Origin: Parerythrobacter jejuensis | GTDB taxonomy: Bacteria > Pseudomonadota > Alphaproteobacteria > Sphingomonadales > Sphingomonadaceae | Assembly (NCBI RefSeq): GCF_039536765.1 | Contig: NZ_BAAAZF010000001.1 | Coordinates: 2,563,501 to 2,627,500, forward strand | Length of the DNA: 64,000 nucleotides | Direction: 5' to 3' | Notes under the pieces: model-generated | Told to the model about the DNA's origin: nothing | Databases searched by the model: none | What the model saw: only the letters and a program-made list of their open reading frames with translations | Made by a program: the position numbers and the translations under genes | Part shown: positions 63,737 to 64,000 of the stretch, piece after piece | How positions within the stretch are numbered: position 1 is the stretch's first letter | Layout of the letters: every line of letters starts with the position of its first letter

Positions 63737-64000
63737 ATGATCGCATTTGGGGGCGATGACGAAAAGCCCACCTCTGACGAGGCGGATTGGGAAGAAACCG
63801 AAGACACCGAAGAGCTTGAGCTCGATGATGGTGACGAGCCGCTGCCGTGGCTCGAATCGTCGGATTATGAGGAAGACGAAGGCGTCGACACCGGCCGGAT
63901 CATCGGATTTGTGGTCCTGGCTTTGCTCGCCCTTGCCCTGCTGGTGGGCGGTTTCTGGTGGCTCACCAATCGTGGTGCAGATCCGGAGCTGGTCGCCGAT
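63737..64000 (+). CDS. SPOR-domain protein, partial
   Basis: Only the first 88 codons lie in the window. The N-terminus is very acidic (EADWEETEDTEELELDDGDE), followed by one transmembrane helix (IIGFVVLALLALALLVGGFWWL) and the start of a periplasmic region. The position right after argS and this layout match the SPOR-domain protein seen after argS in alphaproteobacteria, which binds denuded septal glycan strands. The SPOR domain itself lies beyond the window, so the call rests on context. Confidence 0.7.
   Translation, partial: MIAFGGDDEKPTSDEADWEETEDTEELELDDGDEPLPWLESSDYEEDEGVDTGRIIGFVVLALLALALLVGGFWWLTNRGADPELVAD

Noticed and set aside
1-64000. tRNA genes, CRISPR arrays, prophage or insertion sequences
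   Set aside because: No T-loop-like GGTTCGAATCC stretches, regularly spaced repeats, transposase, integrase or phage structural genes were seen on either strand.

Overview
The window looks like a stretch of alphaproteobacterial chromosome from the Sphingomonadales, most likely the Erythrobacteraceae. The grounds are moderately high GC (about 60% by eye), the dense gene packing with many ATGA/GTGA stop-start overlaps, and the family mix: two large TonB-dependent receptors, the ATP12 chaperone, TIGR02186, an Mla-type ABC system with a STAS-fused permease, a Tad/Cpa pilus locus, and an argS-SPOR pair. I see no rRNA, tRNA, CRISPR array, prophage, IS element or plasmid gene. The taxonomy is an inference from protein families, not from a search.

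Layout. 1-2.9 kb: an NfrA-C-like protein, a TauE/SafE permease and a TIGR02186 protein. 2.9-4.7 kb: a HerA-like ATPase, then a 270-bp hairpin-rich gap and queE. 5.9-12.3 kb: valS, and divergent from it the lipid-transport operon mlaE-mlaF-mlaD-lipoprotein. 12.3-15.5 kb (minus strand): crcB, an RluA-type pseudouridine synthase, a HAD phosphatase, a small membrane protein and the ATP12 chaperone, all overlapping. 15.5-23.6 kb: rpsU behind a terminator-like leader, a membrane FKBP, then gatC-gatA-glycosyltransferase-FkbM methyltransferase-gatB and two secreted proteins. 23.6-29.1 kb (minus): a small orphan protein, a two-unit M16 peptidase and a penicillin-acylase-family hydrolase. 29.3-33.5 kb: a second HerA-like ATPase and clpB.

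33.6-40.7 kb: two large TonB-dependent receptors with structured leaders. 40.9-44.2 kb (minus): an operon of a 2OG-Fe(II) oxygenase, a TPR-2OG oxygenase fusion and a methyltransferase. 44.3-48.8 kb: acyl-CoA metabolism (thiolase, SDR, crotonase), mtnP and a MarR regulator with a palindromic operator. 48.9-56.3 kb (minus): Tad/Cpa pilus genes cpaA-B-C-D-E and tadB-C, with no tadA/cpaF and no pilin gene in the window. 56.4-64 kb: alpha/beta hydrolase, FAD oxidoreductase, a DUF1508 mini-protein, ispH-thrB-rnhA (minus), a lipoprotein, argS and the start of a SPOR-domain protein.

Most genes are housekeeping (translation, isoprenoids, threonine, envelope lipid transport). The parts that most deserve follow-up are the oxygenase/TPR/methyltransferase operon, the glycosyltransferase-FkbM pair lodged inside the gatCAB operon, the missing ATPase slot in the pilus locus, the attenuator-like rpsU leader, the hairpin-rich element at 4.7-4.9 kb, and a palindrome (TGTTGC-N6-GCAACA) found both in the clpB promoter and upstream of a TonB receptor. 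I did not find a complete, clearly new defence or mobile system.
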